A stretch of 64,000 nt of DNA from Schistocerca nitens (GCF_023898315.1 NC_064616.1:709557389-709621388), one strand, 5' to 3'; numbered from the stretch's first letter, positions 23,725-35,084 are shown. Numbers and translations: made by a program. Notes: a model not told the origin generated them from the sequence alone.

Positions 23725-24892
23725 CACTATGTGATCAAAAGTATCCGGACACCCCAAAAAATACGTTTTTCATATTAGGTGCATTGTGCTGCCACCTACT
23801 TCCAGATACTCCATATCAGCGACCTCAGTAATCATTAGACATCGTGAGAGAGCAGAATGGGGCACTGCGCGGAACTCACAGACTTCGAATGTGGTCAGGT
23901 GATTGGGTGTCACATGTGTCATATGTCTGCACGCGAGATTTCCACACTCCTAATCACCCTAGGTCCACAGTTTCCGATGTGATAGTGAAGTGGAAACATG
24001 ATGGGATACGTATAGCATAATAGCGTACAGGCCGACCTCATCGGTTGACTGACAGAGACCGTCGACAGTTGAAGAGGGTGGTAATGTGTAATAGGCAGAC
24101 ATCTATCCAGACCATCACACAGGAGTTCCAAACTGCATCAGGATCCACTGCAAGTACTATGACATTTAGGCGGGAGTGGGAAAACTTCGATTTCATGATC
24201 GAGCGCCTGCTCATAAGCCACACATCACGCTGATAAATGCCAAACGTTGTGCGGAGTGACGAATCACGGTACGCAGTGTGGCGATCCGATGGCAGGGTGT
24301 GGGTATGGCGAATGCCTGGTGAATGTCATCTGCCAACAGGAAAATTCGGAATCGGTGGTGTTATGGTGTGGTCGTGTTTTTCATGGAGGGGTTCGCACCC
24401 CTTGTTGTTTTGCGTGACACTATTACAGCAGAGGCCTGCAATGATGTTTTAAGCACCTTCCATCTTCCCACGGTTGAATAGCAATTCGGGGATGGCGATT
24501 GCATCTTCCAACACGATCGAGCACATGTTCATAATGCACGGCCTGTGGCGGAGTGGTTACACGACAACATCCCTGTAATGGACTGGCCTGCACAGAGTCC
24601 TGACCTGAACCCTATAGAACACCTTTGGGATGTTTTGGAACGCCGACTTCGTGCCAGGCCTCACCGACCGACATCGATACCTCTCCTTAGTGCAGCACTC
24701 CGTGAAAAAAGGGCTGCTATTCCCCAAGAAACCTTCCAGCACCTGATTGAACATACGCCTACGAGAGTGGCAGGTGTCATCAAAGGCAAGGGTGGGCCAA
24801 CACCATCTGAATTCCAGCGTTACCGACGGAGGGCGCCACGAATTTGTAAGTTATTTTCAGCCAAGTGTCCGGATATTTTTGATCACATAATG
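23725..24892 (+). mobile_element. Tc1-like element with both ends
   Basis: Terminal inverted repeats of about 28-30 bp: cactatgtgatcaaaagtat on the left and, reversed, cattatgtgatcaaaaatat on the right, each continuing into ccggacac. TA dinucleotides flank it (23723-23724 and 24893-24894), the Tc1/mariner target signature. Length about 1.17 kb, shorter than a full Tc1, because the coding part is internally deleted. Confidence 0.92.
24045..24850 (+). pseudogene. Tc1 transposase pseudogene of the 23.7-kb element
   Basis: Three frames. 24045-24233 begins TDRDRRQLKRVV and EFQTASGSTAS (helix-turn-helix region). 24237-24452 holds VRSDESRYAVWRSDGRVWVW (first D) and GGVMVWSCFSW. 24545-24850 holds IPVMDWPAQSPDLNPIEHLW (third acidic residue, E). 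The second D region, HDRAHVHNA near 24515, has the motif altered (HDR for QDN). A piece between the helix-turn-helix and DESR seems to be missing. Not functional. Confidence 0.85.
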
Positions 24893-24899
24893 TATTTTT

Positions 24900-26235
24900 T
24901 CCCCATTTATGTATACTTCTTCAATTTTTGAAGGATTTCATTCAAGTTACTTGACGCTGAAGTGGACACGAAACAGCGCAGAAACTATCTCGGTTGTTAC
25001 GTGACGGGTGAGATTATTGACCAAACGTCAACGTGATTTGATAATAAAATGGAACATATGCTGCTCCAAATACATCGCTTTCATTTGAATTTCGCTTATA
25101 TTCCGTCACGCGGCGCTGCGTGAAGTGAATGGCACGTGTCGGAACAACCGGAAATCTTACGTCGTGATAGAACTGGGCGCTTAAATGTAAGAAACGAGGC
25201 AAAACAAACGCAGAGAGTTCGAAGCCATGAATTGCTCCCGCAGACGTCTTTACTGCGGCCGTTGTCGTCGACGGGACATTAAAAGAGGAGAGAAGAAAGG
25301 CCGCACTCTGGAAGCGTTGTTGCCGTTCTTGCTCAACTATCGACCGAGGCTGCGAGTATGCTGCGGTAAGAAAAGTTTAGCTTCCTTGTTTTATTTAGGT
25401 GGTCCGCTTCACAGTTTCATTTCTGGCTAGCCGTCCTCCCAATTTGCAATTTCCGTCGATATTCTTATCACATAGACAGAAAGACGACTGCCATAAATAG
25501 CATACATAAAAACTAATTATCTATTCAAATGATGTAACACATATATACATCACTTCAGCAGTCCATGGGTATATCCCTTAGCGAGCTTTATGTCCCGAAC
25601 TCATAACCAAGTACTGCAGGGTCAGCAGATGCTCCTATGTGTTATCGATCTATACAACTACGACGGTGGATTAGTTGATAAAGGATATAACGACGACACA
25701 TAATAAGACTGGTCGTGATCAATTTACAACTTTAAAGAATTACTGATTTACCTAATGTTCACGCATAAAAGATTGCAGTTCATTAAATTCTTGGATTCGC
25801 AGCGCTAGCAAAGAGAAAGTTAGTGAAAGCAGGCGAAACTGGTAACTGGCAAAATTTGTCTGATGACCTGTAGTGGCGGACATTTAGAAAATGACAAGCA
25901 GAGAAAGACTTCAGTCAGCTATAGGGTGGGAGAGTCACGCGACTGAAAATGCTGCCAGACACGGATTAGCGTGAGATTGTTCTAAATATTTATTCCTGAA
26001 AGGCATTTAGTTAGGAAACAGGGTCGTGCAGACAACTTCTACGGTCTCTTAGCAATTAGCAGACACGAACTTTCCGAAACAGTTAACGTAGATAAGGGAA
26101 TTACTGACCTTCAGGTTGTTATAGCATCAACGATTACATATGTGAAAAGGAACATTAAGACACATAGGAAAATATTTTTTGCTTAGAAAGAGTAACAGGC
26201 AGCAAACTGTAGAGTGTCAAAGCAATCAACATTAT
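24900..26235. other. No gene recognised
   Basis: 1.3 kb with short frames only. A small basic frame at 25227-25430 (Arg/Cys-rich start) has no known domain and no support as a gene. Confidence 0.5.
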
Positions 26236-26239
26236 TCAG

Positions 26240-27342
26240 CTCTGAGGACGAAGATGTGGAGCTCAGACGTATAAAATACATAAGCATTGTATAATACCCT
26301 GGGTGAGGTTGTGAGGGATGGAAAAGACCCATGTCAAAAAGTTGCTACGAAAGCAAACAGAGCTTTCCATAGCTTTAAGTGAATTAAAATCGTTGTTGAC
26401 GGACATTCGAAAGAGCCAGAATGAACGTAACGAGAACAGTGCGAAGGACGTTCATTGAATTCGACGGTAAAAGTTTGTCAACCGATCTAATGAACAAACG
26501 GCAAGAGGCTTTGGTCTTATGTAAAGTCGATAAACGGATTAAAACAGTCTATTCAGTCGCCGTATGCATACTCGTACCGAGGCTGAAAATGACAGAGCTA
26601 AATACTGAATTGTATCTTCGGACACTTTTTCACAGCGGAAGATCATAACATGGTTTCTCCTATCCATGGTCGCACGAGCGCCAAACTGGAAGACGTTAAG
26701 AAATCGTGAATCAGAAAATCAGTTAAAATCATTCAGTGATGAGAATGCGTCTGTACCTGATAAGATACCTGTAAGATTCTATAAAAAATGTACGAAAGAA
26801 CTATCTCTCCGAGATACAACAGCAGATCACCGTAGGTCGCTGCAGCAAGAAATGACGCCAAACGATTGAAAAAAATAAAACGGAGATCATTTTCCGTTTT
26901 CCAAAGGGCCGACGGACTAATGTACATAATTATAAGTTTTCATCGTTGATGTCAGTCTGTTGTAGAATTATGGACCATGCTTTATGCTCACAAATTTAAG
27001 CACTTTTAAATAACGAATATCTCCTTTTTAGAAGGTTTGTGCAAACAGAACTCTTATGGGACTCAGCTCGATCTGTTCGTCTATGAGATCCAGAACACCA
27101 TAAAGAAGGACATCCATGTTGATGCCGTCTTCTTTGACTTCCACAAGGAAGACACATTTCCGCACTAGTGAAAAGAATATGAGCTTTCCAATTATGAAAA
27201 CAGATTTGAACTGGATTCAGGACTCTGTAGCAGACAGAGCTCGCACGGTAGTCCTTAAAAGGACGAAATCGCCGGCTGTAAAAATAATTTCGGATGTACT
27301 CCAAAAGAATGTTGTGAGGGTGTCAGTTTTTATACGTACAAT
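26240..27342 (+). pseudogene. jockey/CR1-like LINE, 5' piece of a split copy
   Basis: Plus-strand reverse transcriptase remnants: DKIPVRFYKKCTKELS near 26755-26800 (domain start), RTNVHNYKFSSLMSVCCRIM near 26910-26970, a QLDLFVYEIQ stretch near 27065, VDAVFFDFHKEDTFPH near 27120-27165 (motif A, catalytic D), and DLNWIQDSVADRARTVVLKR near 27205-27260. It breaks off in motif B near 27340, exactly where the inverted-end element starts. The continuation is found at 29844. Confidence 0.8.
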
Positions 27343-28254
27343 GTGATTCAGCTGCCCATACCGCTGTCGTTTTATGCAACCCGCAATGTTATATTCGATA
27401 TTCAAAAACAAAAACCATGTGCGAGATTTTCATATTCCATCGCTCACTACATGCAAACTATTACATCTACATAAAAAAGGAGCACGACCTTTTTTTGTAG
27501 GAAATTTAAGGAGTTAAATTTTTTAGTGGCCGTAGTTTTCGAGTTATTCAAGGAAATCGTACAAAAGTGACCTTCAAACGCACCCCTTCCCCCCACCTCC
27601 CCCCTCCTACAGTCAGCCCCCACCGGTCAGGATTTCGTATGTTGTTCGTGGTACTCCCGTTTATACTGTACAAAAATCTGCGACTGCACGAATTATTTCC
27701 CACATTCGACCTTTCTTTGGTCTTCATTGACTGGGCTTATTACGAAATCGGCTAATTCGAGCACTTACAAATTATAAAATTGACATTTGTGTAAATTTTA
27801 CCTGACAGTTTTGTGAATTTTTAAAGAATAAAACAAGGAATTACATTGTTGTATCTGTCAGGCCTTCTGACTACGAAATTACTGTGCTTGTAAGGGTTAA
27901 ATTTGGATGTTTTGTCAACGTAATTAGTTTTAGCACAACGTTTACCAAAGATGTATTTCTTTCATTGCCCTCACCGGCACGTTTAAATGATAACGAAATT
28001 GCCGACTATGATGTTGCGTAATAGCCCATTCAATACAGACCAAAAAAGACGAATAATGGGAATAGATCTTGTAGCTGGAAATTTTTGTACAGTGGTTAGA
28101 GGAAGTGCCGCGAAAAAGATACTACAAATTCTCACTGTTGGAAGATGAGTGTGAGCGTGGGAGTGCATTTGAATGCCACTTTTGTACATTTTTCTCGAAT
28201 AACTCGAAAACCGCCGCCTCCAGCGAAAACGTTTCCCAGTACAAAATTTAACTA

Positions 28255-29679
28255 CACACATCAAAAAATGTTTGGCATCACCCCAGTTCTCAGAACTCTT
28301 GAAGATAGGCGTTGACTGTGTATATTTTATCACAGACTCAGTCCCTTTGGCAGTTCAGAGATGTAACTAAACACGCCCAAAGATGTAAAAAACCATGCAT
28401 GAGCAGCGCCTATAAGACGCCAGTCAGTTCCAGTCATTCCACCAGGAAGGAGGTACATAGCTCGTGTTGTCTGTAGTTCAACTCTGCCTAGAAGGTCAAT
28501 ACCGCGGTTCGATCGTGTCCGCATTGCACTTTGTGCCAGGAAGGGCTCTCAACAAGGGAAGTGTCCAGCCGTCTCGGAGTGACCCAAAGCAATGTTGATC
28601 GGACCTGGAGGAGATACAGAGAGACAGGATCTGTCGATGACATGCCTCGCTCAGGCCACCCACTACTGTAGTGGATGACAGCTACCAACGGATTATGGCC
28701 CAGAGGAACCCTGACAGCAACGCCACCGTGTTGAATAATGCTTTTCGTGCAACCACAGGATGTCGTTTTAACGACTCAAACTGTGAGCAATAGGCTGCGT
28801 AATGCGCAACTTCACTACCGACGTCCATGGCGAGGTCCATCTTTGTAACCACGACAGCATGCAGCGCGGAACAGATGGGCCCAACAACATGCCGAATGGA
28901 CCGCTCAGAATTGGCATCACGTTCTCTTCACCGACGAGTGTCGCATATGCCTTCAACCAGACAATCATCGGAGACGTGTTTGGAGGCAACCTGGTCAGGC
29001 TGAACACGTTAGACACACTGTCCAGCGAATGCAGCAAGGTGGGGGTTCCCTGCTGTTTTGAGGTGGCATTATGTGGGGCCGACGTACGCCGCTGGTGGTC
29101 ATGGAAGGCGCCGTCACGGCTGTACGATACGTGAATGCCATCCTCCGAACGATAGTGCAACCATATCGGCAGCATATTGGCGCGGCATTCGTCTTCATGG
29201 ACGACAATTCGCCCCCATCGTGCACATCATGTGAATGACTTCCTTCAGGATAACGACATCGCTCGACTAGAGTGGTCAGCATGTTCTCCAGACATGAACC
29301 CTATAGAACATGCCTGGGATAGATTGAAAAAGGCTGGTTATGGACGACGTGACCCACCAACCACTCTGAGGGATCTAACCCGAATCGCCGTTGAGGAGTG
29401 GGACAATCTGGACCAACGGTGCCCTGATGAACTTGGGGATAGTACGCCACGACTAATACAGGCATGCATCAATGCAAGAGGACGTGCTAACGTGCTACTG
29501 GGTGTTAGAGGTACCGGACCACCACCTCCGAAGGTCTCGCTGTACGGTGGTACAACATGCCAAGTGTGGTTTTCATGAGCAATAAAAAGGGCGAAAATGT
29601 TGTTTATGTTATTCCAGTTTTCTATACAGGTTCCGGAACTCTCGGAACCGAGGTGATGCAAAACTTTTTTTGATGTGTG
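28255..29679 (+). mobile_element. Tc1-like element with ~50-bp TIRs
   Basis: Left end cacacatcaaaaaatgttt, continuing ggcatcaccccag. Right end, reversed, cacacatcaaaaaaagttt, continuing tgcatcacctcgg. Similarity extends about 50 bp. TA lies before the left end (28253-28254); after the right end the expected TA reads TG. It is inserted into the right inverted end of the larger element, separating gttaaattttgtac from gtaggaaatttaa. Confidence 0.92.
28500..29578 (+). pseudogene. Tc1 transposase pseudogene of the 28-kb element
   Basis: The N-terminal helix-turn-helix is recognisable near 28545-28660 (VSSRLGVTQSNVDRTWRRY, RSGHP). The first acidic motif reads FTDECRICLQP near 28930-28950, then RRTPLVVMEGAV near 29085. 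The second acidic motif is FMDDNSP at 29194-29210. The frame 29177-29578 then carries DMNPIEHAWDRL (third acidic, E) and the C-terminal LIQACINARG. At least two shifts and several stops. Without the shift, the second and third acidic residues would be about 34 apart, as in DD34E Tc1 elements. Confidence 0.85.
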
Positions 29680-29843
29680 TGCATTAAATTTCCTACAGAA
29701 AAGGCCCTACACGTTTTTTCTATAGGGATAATAGTTTGCGCGTAGCGAGCTAGAGAATATGAACATTTCGCGAGAGGCTTTTGAAGGCCAGTTATAACAT
29801 TGCGGGTTTTGTAAGAGGACAGCGGCAGGGGCAGCTGAATCAC

Positions 29844-30575
29844 TGTGTATATATATGTATCTAGCGGTTACCACCGGAAGCTCCATGAGACTGTTAGCGA
29901 AATATTCTGTTGCCTGTAGGAATATTGTAACGCCAGAAGATTGTGATGAAATACGGAAAGACTTGCAGATAATCGACGACTGATGCAAGGGACGGCAGTT
30001 GATCACGAAATTTTGCCAACTGTGTATAAATAGCCTGAAAGTTCTACTACTGTTCGATTAAGCTATTGAAGACAAATTACTTTAAACAGTAAGAGCCGTA
30101 AAGTACCTAGTAGCAACTGGTCTGAGTGACCAAAAGTGGAACCACCGTGTAAAGCGAGTTACAGGGAAAACAGATGCCAGGCTGAGAGTCATTGTAAAAA
30201 TCCTAAGGAAACGTAATTCATCCACAAAGGCTATGGCTAATGAAGTACTCATACGAGCGATGCGCGAAAGCGTTACGGAAGAGCACATCAAACTGCAGTA
30301 GCAGACGTTTCAAGAGAGGCGTTCTGCATCACTGGGGACGTTTGCTGTCATAACTCCAAGAACATAAGTTCCAAGAATATTCAGGCAACATATTACTTCC
30401 TCCCATGTACATCTCGCGAAATGACCGCGATGAGAAAATAAGAGGGATTCGATTTCATGCTGATACTAATCAATAGTCGTTCGCACGAACGACTGGCGAT
30501 TGAAACGGCAAAATGGAGAAATGTTAGCGCTACCGGAAGCCCCTTCCACCACACACCCCACTCATAATGTCATGC
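29844..30575 (+). pseudogene. jockey/CR1-like LINE, 3' piece of the split copy
   Basis: Continues the LINE interrupted at 27342. SSMRLLAKYSVACRNIVTPE near 29880-29935 is motif C with the FADD changed to LAKY. Then come KYLVATGLSDQKWNHRVKRV near 30095-30155, KTDARLRVIVKILRKRNSST, and the degenerate tail EKIRGIRFHADTNQ near 30435-30475. Part of the C-terminal block (LVRP to RRAARF) is deleted. It ends at about 30575 without an obvious tgtaga tail. Confidence 0.78.
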
Positions 30576-30820
30576 ATTCTGGGGTACATAAATGCAAGTG
30601 CAATGTGTCAGCAGCACAGACGCGTTATCTATCAGAATGAGTTTAGGAGGAGAATCGAGCGATTTAGGCCAAGCGATGATTGCAGGAAAGTTTAAGTTAG
30701 AGATCTCAAAGGTATTACATATGCCCCCCTTCACTTTTAGCGATGTTATTCTCATAGGAAAAAGCCATAAACAGAAAATGTGCTAACTGCCCAAAAACCT
30801 ACCAACTAAATAACAGGCAT
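30576..30820. other. No gene recognised
   Basis: Short spacer; a 64-codon frame (30592-30786) has no motif. Confidence 0.4.
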
Positions 30821-31136
30821 CCACATGTGCTTGAGATATTGAATTAGGCGTGACGCAGCAAAATTATTAGATAACAATTCGGAAGGAAACATGACCAAAC
30901 ATCCATTTACCACTTAAGCACATTTTTTTTTGTATTAACACTTAAACTTAACGTTATGTACGTACAGTATGCTTGGCTCTTTTCAGTTTTCGAATAATGT
31001 AAACACGTAATTTTTGAGTGTTAATACAAAGAAATGTGCTTAAGTGATAAATAGATGTCTCGTTGCACTTCCTTTCCAATTTTTACCTAATAATTGTACT
31101 ACTTCACGCCTAATTCAATTTCTCAAACAGAAGTGG
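30821..31136. mobile_element. 316-bp MITE with ~120-bp inverted ends
   Basis: 30821-30947 and 31011-31136 are reverse complements in register (30911 pairs with 31046, 30821 with 31136): ttgaattaggcgtga, aaattattag, cacttaagcacattt and tgtattaacact all mirror. The inner loop is about 65 bp. No coding capacity. Outer ends ccac / gtgg; target duplication not clear. Confidence 0.82.
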
Positions 31137-31295
31137 CTGAGTTGAACATCTGAACCGAAACCGTCGTGGGTTCCTCTTCAAAATATTATGTACTCATGTA
31201 CTCACTCCGCTTTACAAGTCCTAGAAGTTTGTAACAGAAATTTCCAAACACCCTGTATGTATCCAGAAAGAAATGAACTCACACGCACGGACACA

Positions 31296-31351
<56 letters not shown>
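31296..31351. repeat. (CA)n microsatellite
   Basis: About 54 bp of pure ca. Confidence 0.97.
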
Positions 31352-31353
<2 letters not shown>

Positions 31354-31946
31354 TAATCGTCACCAGAGCGGTTGCACTACCACACCAGGTACCCTCCTTT
31401 CCCACCACTATCCTCAATAGTTGCCATGATTTCTCAGTTAACCTAGCAGGAAGGTAAAGTGCAGTGAGCAGTACGAGAGTACCTATGGCCATTTATAAGA
31501 CACAGGAGACGCAAAAGTAAAGGCGCAGTCTATATTCCTTATTTGTAAATAATTTGAACATTAAGGTAACTAGAAGTGCTGCTATGAAATGCTATGTATC
31601 TGAAAGCAAAATATTTATAGCAAAGCAAACAAATATTTCTTTGTAGACCACTGAAGATGCTCAAAGCAATTAAGTGAAACAATAATAAAAATTCAGTTAG
31701 AAAAGGCGACCAGTAGTTATTCTTATCTACAAGAAAAACCGGATTGGATAAGCAAACGAGACAGAATGGACATTAAATGTTGAAGAGAAAGTACTTTTTG
31801 TAATGTGAGTCTTTATAGCAAAAAGTTGGGGATGGGATACAAATTTTGTGCTTTTACATCTTATCAACATGAGCTTGTTAGGAATTGTAGTACGTAATAT
31901 GGAAATATAAAAATCAAAACACATGCGTAAGGAAGTGGAAATTGGG
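31352..31946. other. No gene recognised
   Basis: 0.6 kb of AT-rich sequence without repeats or frames worth naming. Confidence 0.45.
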
Positions 31947-32150
31947 TTCAAAAATGGTTCAAATGGCTCTGAGCACTATGGGACTTAACTTCTGAGGTCA
32001 TCAGTTCCCTAGAACTTAGAACTACTTAAACCTAACTAACCTAAGGACATCACACACATCCCTGCCCGAGGCAGGATTCGAACATGCTACCGTAGCGGTC
32101 GCGCGGTTCAAGACTGTTGCGCCTAGAACCGCTCGGCCACTCCGGCCGGC
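31947..32150 (-). mobile_element. SINE-A copy
   Basis: Full element in reverse, from ttcaaaaatggttcaaatgg to the head (gctcggccactccggccggc). Perfect 11-bp duplication tggaaattggg at 31936-31946 and 32151-32161. Box B carries one change (gaacatgctacc). Confidence 0.95.
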
Positions 32151-32229
32151 TGGAAATTGGGGTTTGACGTCCGGTATACGGCGGAAAATCAAATTCCACC
32201 GACAAAATTTTATATGTAGTTTAAGGATA

Positions 32230-32400
32230 TTGTCTGAGTATTTCGGCATAAGAGACTCGTGCTCTCTGATGGCTCGTTACAGACTAATTACAATTCGTTT
32301 GATATCTTACGCCGGTTTCATTCCGAATTTTTATTGCTCCAAAAACACCTGCACAAGAATGCATGTGACGACGGTATCCATTTGTGCCTTGTTTGGAACC
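32230..32400 (+). repeat. Unclassified repeat, copy 1
   Basis: gagactcgtgctctctgatgg, shortened here as gactcgtgctctctgatgg, then ctcgttacagactaa, and later cctgcacaagaatgcatgtg, recur in the same order at 33275-33410 (gacccgtggtctccagtgg, ctcgttgccgactaa, tctgcacaatactgcacac). The family is unknown to me and neither copy has a coding frame of note. Confidence 0.5.
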
Positions 32401-32680
32401 AAATGTTTTCCATTCACACACGGTGCTTACTGATGACAACATTAATATCCATTTTACTCTTCACCCCTCAAACTTGCATTCGGTCTCAGGTTTGTTTCTC
32501 CCGAACAATTAGTTGTACATTAACAGCAATACGCAACAGTATCGGTAAGTTTAATAATGAAGGTTTAGCCGATATGCACGTCGTGTTTGGGTTCACTGTA
32601 TGCAATGGGCGAGCGGCACGTCACTATTGTGAGCTGTTCCCGCGGCCACGGAAACCACAACACAGTACTGTTGTACCTGT

Positions 32681-33058
32681 TCAAAAAATGTTCAAATGTG
32701 TGTGAAATCTTATGGGACTTAACTGCTAAGGTTATCAGTCCCTAAGCTTACACACTACTTAACCTAAATTATCCTAAGGACAAACACACACACACACAAC
32801 CATGCCCGAGGGAGGACTCGAACCTCCGCCGGGACCAGTCGCACAGTCCATGACTGCAGCGCTTTAGACCGCTTTTTTTTTTAACCTCATTTTGTTCGTT
32901 TTCGTTCGTTGTATTTGCTCGAGGCGGACGTCGCAAGACACCCGTTTCAGTTCGTAGTTGATCCATTAACTCAGTCTTTTTATTACAGAGGGCAGCTAAC
33001 CCTCTGACCAAACACGCTGAGCTACCGTGCCGGCTGACCGCTCGGCTAATCCGGCGCG
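32681..33058 (-). mobile_element. SINE-A2 (related body, distinct head), itself split by another SINE
   Basis: Reverse orientation. The tail gttcaaatgtgtgtgaaatc and body cttaactgctaaggttatca resemble but differ from SINE-A. Box B is ggttcgagtcctccc (seen reversed at 32812-32826) and box A is tagccgagcggtc. Head and body are separated by an inserted SINE at 32874-33035. The diverged 16-bp duplication gtactgttgtacctgt / gtacagttgtatctgt (14 of 16) lies at 32665-32680 and 33059-33074. Confidence 0.85.
32874..33035 (-). mobile_element. SINE-D nested in SINE-A2
   Basis: Reversed it starts cagccggcacggtagctcag and continues gttagctgccctctgtaata, a tRNA-like 5' part. It continues with a body ending cgaacaaaatgaggtt and an A-rich tail (the T run at 32873-32882). 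The 7-bp duplication gaccgct is at 32867-32873 and 33036-33042, inside the box A region of the host SINE. Confidence 0.85.
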
Positions 33059-33274
33059 GTACAGTTGTATCTGTCTGAGTGTTGTTGCATTACTCTGTAT
33101 TTAGTGTTGCACGTATCCGTGAGTTGCATATCACAGGCTTTTTAATGTTGTGATGGTACTGTCACAGGCTAGGGTAACAACCCGAGTAAATCATAATTAC
33201 TCTTGAACGAGCTACCGGAAACCAGGGGTTCGTTTTAGCAAAATATTCAGAAAATATCCCTGCATAACCTCCAA

Positions 33275-33410
33275 AATTTTGAAGTGTGGTTTGAGGGACC
33301 CGTGGTCTCCAGTGGCTCGTTGCCGACTAACTTATATCCGTAGTTGCATGCTCTGAAAATATCTGCACAATACTGCACACGCCGACGTTACACATTGTAT
33401 ACAACAATAT
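33275..33410 (+). repeat. Unclassified repeat, copy 2
   Basis: Diverged partner of the 32230-32400 segment, about 1.03 kb downstream and in the same orientation. Confidence 0.5.
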
Positions 33411-34020
33411 CACAGGCATGCCAGAAACGAATGAAAAACTGTCATCGTCATAAACACAGAACGACACAATGGAATATTCGATAAATAGAAGACGTGGGGA
33501 GAAAATGAAACATCATTCTAAATACTGGTGCTTTAAAAGCTACTCGTGCATGATCATCAAGATTCATCCACATTTTACTGTAGAACAGAAACATGCAGGT
33601 ACCAACTAATCCAGAGGTAAAAGTCTACACATACAAAGGAAACTAACAACAATCCGAAAGTATTTATGAACATTGGCAACAAGTATACATTTACGAGAAT
33701 CATTGTCATCTATATGTTCTCACACCAGAAATATAAAAACAAATGGTATACCATGTGACACATCTAAAGGAATAGTTAGTTTACTACAGACCTCATGCGA
33801 AACAATAAACATTCCTCTGATATACAGTCAGGAGCAGGAAACATGACGATTGTTTTAGTTATACAATTATTCAATTACCAGCGTTCTGTCTGCAGCTACT
33901 GACTTCACTGACAACAAAAATAATTGAACCAATGACAACAATTATACTTTCTTCACAAAGGAAGTAATATACTTTAGACAAATGATAAAGAATCACAATT
34001 AATTTTCACTCTGCTCTGAA
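33411..34020. other. No gene recognised
   Basis: 0.6 kb, AT-rich, no frames or repeats recognised. Confidence 0.45.
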
Positions 34021-34021
34021 A

Positions 34022-34245
34022 TGTGTGCTGATTTGAAACTGCCTGGGAAGTGGAAGGTGAGATACTGGCGGAGGTACAGCTGTAAGGGTCAGTCGCGAGT
34101 CAAGCTCAGTCGATAAAAAAATTAAGAACCAAATAAAAAATTAAAAAAAAATCGAAAAATTGATGGAGTGCTTTCCCGCTGAAGGCAAACGTCGCAGGTT
34201 CGAGTCCCGGTCCGAGACAGTTATAATCTGCTAGGAAGTTTCGAT
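34022..34245 (+). mobile_element. SINE-E copy
   Basis: Starts with gaaactgcctgggaagtgg and a gagatactggcggaggt stretch. It then has tRNA-like parts (gcaggttcgagtcccggtcc as box B) and ends with agttataatctgctaggaag, the recurring end of this family. A 50-bp A-rich insert interrupts the box A region (34115-34160). A second, shorter copy lies reversed at 37.78 kb. Confidence 0.7.
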
Positions 34246-34472
34246 AATCAAATACCTGTGATTCTTCTCACGAACTCCTGTGCGAGCGGAGGTATTCCTG
34301 TGTGGTCATCACATAATGACAACCAAAGACACACTAGGAGGAGGAACCTTCAAGAAATAAACCAACTCATAATGAGGAGTTATGCAAATCACACTTCATG
34401 AACGTATTTCAAGTTAGAGAGAACCCATGTGCACTCAGAAACCTAAGAACTAAGTATTCAGTGCGTGTGCGC

Positions 34473-34497
34473 AAAAAAAAAAAAAAAAAAAAAAAAA
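34473..34497. repeat. Poly-A tract
   Basis: A run of about 25 A with no element recognised upstream. Confidence 0.9.
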
Positions 34498-35084
34498 GAG
34501 ACGAACTTGAAGGGGTAGTAGAGGCTGTCTTCAGAAACAAAGTGAGGACGGGAACCTATGTCCAGAAACGTAATCGAACGACGCTGCAAAGTGTGGGAGC
34601 GATAGTGGTCAACGCCTATTGCAAGGCGTCTTGGCAGTAAATGTAAGTTTGTGTGGAAGTTCTCGCAGTGGTTCGGGACGAACACCACTCTGCCTGTTAC
34701 AACAACACTGCAGAGATTGCAAAGCTCTGCGTCACAGTACAAACATTTGCTGCAAAAGAGGTAACCAATAAGCAGGTCTTTACCCCCATATCTTCGAGGC
34801 ACTATATTATCGTTCGATAACGTTCCTGGACAACGGTTCCTACACATAATTTCTTTCCGAAGACACCCTTTAAAATCCTTCAAATTTAGTTGAAATCGGT
34901 TTGATACATCCTGTATATAAAGGGCGAGGCAGCTAAGGGAGGCCACTCCAAATAAATCCAGAACGACTAAATACAAAATTTCCTTCTCTTTTTGTACTTT
35001 TGTCTTGTATCGGTGCAGGGTCGACACGGCTCCTGAGCGGAATATATGTGCCACAACGCTCTGCGAGTAGTGTTAGTCATGGGA

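Larger units (their letters stand above)
27343..29843. mobile_element. Non-autonomous DNA element with ~260-bp inverted ends, split by Tc1
   Basis: Left end 27343-27600 and right end (28145-28254 continuing at 29680-29843) are reverse complements: gtgattcagctgccc / gggcagctgaatcac outermost, then acccgcaatgttat / ataacattgcgggt, gcaaactatta, gtaggaaatttaa, gttttcgagttattc, and gtacaaaagtg innermost. Divergence is moderate. Without the Tc1 the element is about 1.07 kb, with a 0.55-kb core holding no recognisable frame. The exact termini may lie a few bases further out. No target duplication was resolved. Confidence 0.8.

Noticed and set aside
31188..31492. Frames with His-Thr or Val-Cys repeats
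   Set aside because: Created by the (CA)n microsatellite, no other coding evidence.
33275..33410. LTR pair formed by the two unknown repeat copies at 32.2 and 33.3 kb
   Set aside because: Too short and diverged, no TG...CA ends, no primer-binding site or gag/pol text between them.
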